Source: Piper betle (Eukaryota > Streptophyta > Magnoliopsida > Piperales > Piperaceae). Taken from it: a stretch of DNA of 64,000 nucleotides. This document shows, piece after piece, positions 59,552 to 64,000 of the stretch (the stretch's first letter is position 1; the number at the start of each line of letters is the position of its first letter). The notes below the pieces were generated by a model. It had not been told where the DNA came from. It worked only from the letters and a program-made list of their open reading frames with translations, and ran no database searches. The DNA lies in NCBI GenBank assembly GCA_033002965.1, contig JAURVB010012860.1, positions 1-64,000 on the forward strand. Reading direction: 5' to 3'. The translations under genes and the position numbers were made by a program.

Positions 59552-60966
59552 CTACCCACGCAGCAAAAGCTTCAAAAGAGCCATTCGAATGAATAATCCA
59601 TTCTTTGCTTGTCTGAAATATGCAGCTCTTGGATCCAGATCTACATCCAAGGTTATCTATACAAGATAAATATGGGAAACAGGGAGATTATAAAGTAATA
59701 TCTTTCATTGAAATATCTTATCTGCTACTGGGTTTCGTGCAAACAGGATCAAAAGATCAATTTAACTCATCAAGTCTTGGGAGGAGATGCATGATGACTG
59801 CATGTTTTTGCACTATATTGAGAACTTTAAGATCGACAATTTACTTTTCTGAGCTTCTTCTAAAAGGTCAATTGAATGAATGGCCTTAGATGTTAAATAT
59901 TCTTAATATCGTCCTAAAGAACATCAACATGCATTATGGCAAACAATGGTACAATTAGAAAGAAAGGTTCAAAAAAGCACAATCTTTAACAAAAGAATTG
60001 TGAGCATCAGAAATTCTATAGCAACACAATTTCACAAGCAAAAATTGATTACCTTCATCCTCACTACTTCTGGTGTAACAAAATAGAATTTTACATCTTC
60101 ATACTTTGCCAACATATAGGCAAAAGAGCGAACAGTTCTACCATTGCCAAGGTCCCCGACAAACGCCACTTTGATGCCATCCAATTTTCCTAGCTCTCTT
60201 TCGATCGTATACACGTCCAGCAAAGCCTACGAATTATTTTTACCTTGAACTAAGGTACTAATCTAAAAGTGCCCAACTAATAACAAAACAGAATACTCAA
60301 CAACAAACCTAGCATTGTTCATAACTTTGTCCACATGAGTGTATTCCATACACAAGGACATTTTATAGTGTTACCCGTGTTGGAAGTTCTACAGGACCAT
60401 CTCCACATTAATGATAGGAATATTAGTTGTCTGAGCTACTCATCTAGCAGCACCACTCCTCATAACGATTATATCAGAATATCCTTCAACAGTCCTTATT
60501 GTATCTGTATATCAAAAGAAAAAAAAACAATCAACACGAGATATCCAATGTATATCATCTTCTACATCACATAGCAAACACAGAAAGAGATAATACTTTC
60601 GAGGTTCTCTCCCTGCCACCGATGAGAATTCCCTAGCGTTTTCTGTTGTCACCTTCTCATAGCAGATTCAAAAGACAACCTTGTTCGAGTTGATGGCTCA
60701 TAGAAGAGGGTGGCCATGAGATAGCCTCTCAACATTCGACTTTCAGGTGAATTCTCTCGAATTTTTTCCATCTCTGCAGCCACTCTAAATATTGCATTTA
60801 AAATATCTCTATCAAACTGTCGAGCTTCGATCTCATCCAATAGCTGGAAATCATCCCCAGATGAGAACGAGGTAGAGGAAGAAATGCATTTGCTTCTTCC
60901 ACTTCTATTTACCGGCAGAGATAAACATGGGCACGACATGACAGCCAATGAAGCAAACCAACTCAA
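59552..60966 (-). pseudogene. PYRB: Aspartate carbamoyltransferase (pyrB) pseudogene
   Basis: Remnants follow the order of plant chloroplast ATCase, the first committed step of pyrimidine synthesis. Exon 1 (to 60966) keeps ARQFDRDILNAIFRVA and the carbamoyl-phosphate loop FYEPSTRTRLSFESAM. After MRR a deletion removes the LGGEVL region, and a further indel shifts the frame before GENLE. A relic at about 60385-60508 reads DTIRTVEGYSDIIVMR, then lacks HFE and has an in-frame TGA after GAAR. An intact exon (60053-60226) reads LLDVYTIERELGKLDG and VGDLGNGRTVRS. Relics at 59766-59913 contain a stop but keep QKHAVIMHLLPRLDE. The last exon (59552-~59655) ends [15 protein letters not shown]... and [10 protein letters not shown]. 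Introns are retained, so it is a decayed genomic duplicate, not a retrocopy. Confidence 0.9.
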
Positions 60967-61740
60967 GATTGCATTTTACTTAGGCAGCATTGAAGCACAG
61001 ATGATTGTGTCTGAAAAAGATTTTCCATCTTCGATGCACACATGCTTGATCTCAATGCATATAAGGAAGAACAATCAAAGGAAGTCATTGTTTCAAAAAA
61101 AACTACAGCCAGGCAAAGTCAGAGAGCCAAGTACCACGAGCTACTAAGAGACCCAGAAGACGACGGTGATGCTAGCTGAGCAAGCAAGTCTTATCATAGA
61201 TTGAGATATAGCTGCAAAGTCGTCGACCATGGAGTTTGATCAGAAAATAGGCAGCACAAACAGCACAAAGTGTAAAACCCAAGCTCTAAGTGAGCGTTTT
61301 ACCCGCTTCGTTGTCTTACTTGGTTTAGACCCATCTTGAATTATTTTTGCTTCAAACCACGGTCTGGGCATAGATGGCCGTATGAGCATATTATAGAGGT
61401 TTGATATGCCCGGTGTATATATTATAGTAGAATATAAGTTATCAGTGTAAACTCATGATATACGGATTCATACTTGTATTAGTTCAAGATTTTAGGGCTA
61501 GATATATGTCATTGCAGCGTTTAGTATCTCTTTGGACTTTCTTAGGGTATTTCATTCACATGCATCTTAGAGATTTTGAGCTACCAGATTGCCCATATGG
61601 GTCCAGTTTGATTTGCGTATGAGATCTTCATCTGATTGAGATTAGAGTTTCGAAGCTTATTTGCTTTCTTGCCTCGATTTTCGTCCATAAAGCCCTTATC
61701 AGGCTTCGAGTTAGTTTTGACTTTTGTCGATGTCAATCTC
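60967..61740. other. Spacer, possible start of an unclassified repeat
   Basis: TGTAAAACCCAAGCTC at about 61270 resembles the opening of some Ty3/gypsy LTRs, but no matching 3' LTR is seen inside the window. No gene is recognised. Confidence 0.3.
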
Positions 61741-61744
61741 AACT

Positions 61745-61800
61745 TTTCAACTATATATATATATAGTGTATATATATTGTATATATATATTGTATATAAC
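61745..61800. repeat. TA-rich microsatellite
   Basis: Interrupted TA runs with TGTATATATATTG units. Confidence 0.85.
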
Positions 61801-61829
61801 ATAGGTGGACCCACCGGCCCACGAATTAT

Positions 61830-62630
61830 TAGACGACCAGAGTGTTTCTACCCTTAGTGCCGCTGCCACTTTGGGCTACCGCCGGCGAGACTACGGCTAA
61901 CCTCCGGCCACCAAATTTGCACTACGATACCCACCTCGCATCAGATTATCGACCTAGACCCTCCACCAACACTAGCACCATCATAGCAGCCGTAGGCGAT
62001 GGCATTTTGTTCACCAAATTTCCACTGTTGCCACCACTTTTGGGGCATTTCTGGTACCGATGAGCCACCTCTGACTGAGATATTCACCCAGATCGACTCC
62101 CCTCTCCACGACCAAGCTTTAAAGACTAGCCCCGACCCTCGCCATGGCTGCGATCATCATCAGCAACGTTGCCACTCTTAGTAGCATTTTCTGGTGCTAG
62201 CAAGCCTTCCTCTGGCAAGGCCGACCACTCAAACACATTCCCCACTCTACAACTAACTGATTGAGCATAGCCACGTCGCCACTGAAATCGTCTCCAGTGA
62301 CTCCACCTAACCCGATAGTGTTTTGCCCACTTCCTAGACATTGTCCTCGTTGCCTCCTTCGTCGATCGCGACCGATGGCTACCCTAGACTCACCGCTGTC
62401 AGTGTTTTCCAGTGATGGGCATGCCATTGGCCATCATGCCCATTTGCCTGTGCCCGCATCCACGTGCTTGCGATCCTGTTTGCCCAGTCTGAGCCCTATT
62501 CATTTGCCCAACAGTCCTGCGATCATGACCATGCCTGTGTCTGAGTCCAGCCCAGCTCGGCCAGCTGTGGACCTAGACCGAGTTAACTCAACTCGACTCG
62601 GTCTAGTTCAGCCCAGTTGACTCTGTTACT
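61830..62630. other. Moderately GC-rich non-coding block
   Basis: Composition changes sharply at both edges. ORFs in several frames are Pro/Ser/His-rich with no conserved domain. It resembles the GC-rich middle of the LTRs at 4.3-5.6 kb in texture, but no sequence match was seen. Confidence 0.35.
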
Positions 62631-62754
62631 TTTTTTAGCCTATTTTTGTCTATTTTCGTTTGTTTTTTTAACCGTTTTCACTAATTTAATACTTCTTATA
62701 TTAGTTTAGATATATATATCAGCATTATTTGACACATTTTGATGTTATAAGTGT

Positions 62755-63260
62755 TTTTAATTATATATTATTTATTTATTTGGTTTATTTATGTTATTTA
62801 TTTATTATTATTTATTTTCTGTTATTTTTATATATGACGATTATGATGCATGCTTGTATGATTATTTATTATTATTGATGATATATTTACTTTTTAATAT
62901 TAATCTTATTCATGTTTATCAAATTTTATTTCATTATTTATTTATTTATTTATTGAATTATTATTTATTTATTTATTTATTGAATTATTATTTATTTATT
63001 TATTGAATTATTATTTATTTATTATTTACTCGTGTTTAGTCACAGAGCTTATGTTGTGTTATTTATATTATTATTATTTCTTAATTAATGTATCCTTTAT
63101 TTATTACTATTCATTTATTGATGAATGAGTTTATACATTTAATTATTTATTAACTAATTGTTTATTTAATTATTACTCACTATTTATTCGCCTATTTATT
63201 TTCACATGAGTTTAGTTATTATTTATTATTGTTTTGTGGTTACTCAAGTACCTATTATTT
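62755..63260. repeat. TTTA-type low-complexity array
   Basis: Dense TTTA/TTAT repeats. At 62935-63020 a ~24-27-bp higher-order unit (TTTATTTATTTATTGAATTA) repeats three to four times. The listed ORF there is an artefact of composition. Confidence 0.85.
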
Positions 63261-64000
63261 TATTTACTGTTCTTTTATTTATTTAGTTTATTGCATGTGT
63301 GTGCCTCATTTTGACGTTGTTCATTTATTTCTTTTGCATTGCCTATTGTTTAAAATGTTATTGTTGATGTAAGTACACATCACGACCATGCAATATATAG
63401 AGTTATCAATCTTTTGCTTAGCAGTGGGTTCTAATGTAGGTTTCGAAGAATGAGCTCGCCATAGATATATCGTCACACTTGAAGCTTGGACCACAGGACC
63501 GTTAAGACTCTTCTAAGATTTACTGTTTTACTCTATTGTGATTTGATTTCTAGATCGTAGCTATCTATATGCATTTTACTTTCGTGATTAATAACATTTG
63601 AGGATGATATCATTGTGTTATTTTCGAACTTAGTTCTACCTCACGTTGTCTTTGGGCCTACTTATATGTTTACCTTCTCAACCCTACATGTAGTTTTCAT
63701 CAAAGTTTGGCGAGTCAAAGAGTTGGTAAAATTGACTTTGTGTATACCTTGAGCGGTGTATACACAGGGTCACAGTGTGCTTTGGATTAGTAAGAGGGCT
63801 GCTTTGTTCCCAAGGGATTTTGACATCTCTACATCTTAAACTTTTCCACGCCTAGAGAAGCATGGAGTAGATGAGTACTGTTGTGTATAACATATATCTA
63901 GATTTGTAGTATTAGAGGGCACTAAAGGTAACTGACTGAGAGTACTCAGGCATTATGCTCTTGACATTGAACTATTGGTTAGGTGTTATACGGAGGTTTG
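63261..64000. other. Right-edge region, no gene seen
   Basis: Non-repetitive AT-rich DNA without recognisable coding potential, cut by the window edge. It may belong to the same unclassified element as 61.3-63.2 kb. Confidence 0.35.

Noticed and set aside
62791..63006. 71-residue Tyr/Leu-rich ORF
   Set aside because: Direct translation of a TTTA repeat.

Overview
The window is nuclear DNA of a flowering plant. It shows intron-rich genes with GT-AG splice sites, plant-specific families (DUF506, AIR12-type DOMON protein, PUB9-type U-box/ARM ligase, RABA5 GTPase), LTR retrotransposons and long AT-rich spacers. Several genes have a very GC-rich 5' exon followed by AT-richer 3' exons (U-box gene, RABA5, DUF506, AIR12-like). 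That gradient is typical of monocots, so I lean weakly to a monocot; the species cannot be named from sequence alone.

Layout. 1-6094: LTR retrotransposon cut by the left window edge, with 2,061-bp LTRs, a PBS, a PPT and a Gag ORF but no pol; its last ORF carries a PB1-type domain. 6.1-6.6 kb: LTR-derived repeat. 6.8-11.8 kb (+): homologue of the minor-spliceosome protein U11-48K, with a duplicated exon piece, two apparent frameshifts, and a tandem U12-type 5' splice-site motif after the stop codon that looks like its known autoregulatory element. 14.7-15.7 kb (-): DUF506 protein. 16-32.6 kb: gene-poor, repeat-rich spacer. 32.8-34.8 kb (+): PUB9-like E3 ligase. 38.0-44.1 kb (+): signal peptide peptidase-like aspartic protease in 14 exons. 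45.2-46.2 kb (-): ribosomal protein eL32 with a telo-box/site II promoter. 49.8-50.5 kb (+): AIR12-like heme protein. 51.2-52.5 kb: GC island between TA microsatellites, then a degenerate minisatellite. 52.8-54.7 kb (-): RABA5c-like GTPase. 55.8-58.8 kb (-): cytosolic Asn-tRNA synthetase homologue with altered catalytic motifs. 59.6-61.0 kb (-): decayed aspartate carbamoyltransferase. 61-64 kb: low-complexity repeat DNA.

The genes are independent housekeeping or signalling loci, not a functional cluster. The most unusual items are the PB1-bearing Gag-only retrotransposon, the U11-binding-type element downstream of the U11-48K stop codon, and the AsnRS homologue whose open reading frame is intact while its class II signature residues are changed.

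Exon boundaries come from reading frame plus splice consensus. A few may be off by one base, and no transcript evidence was available.
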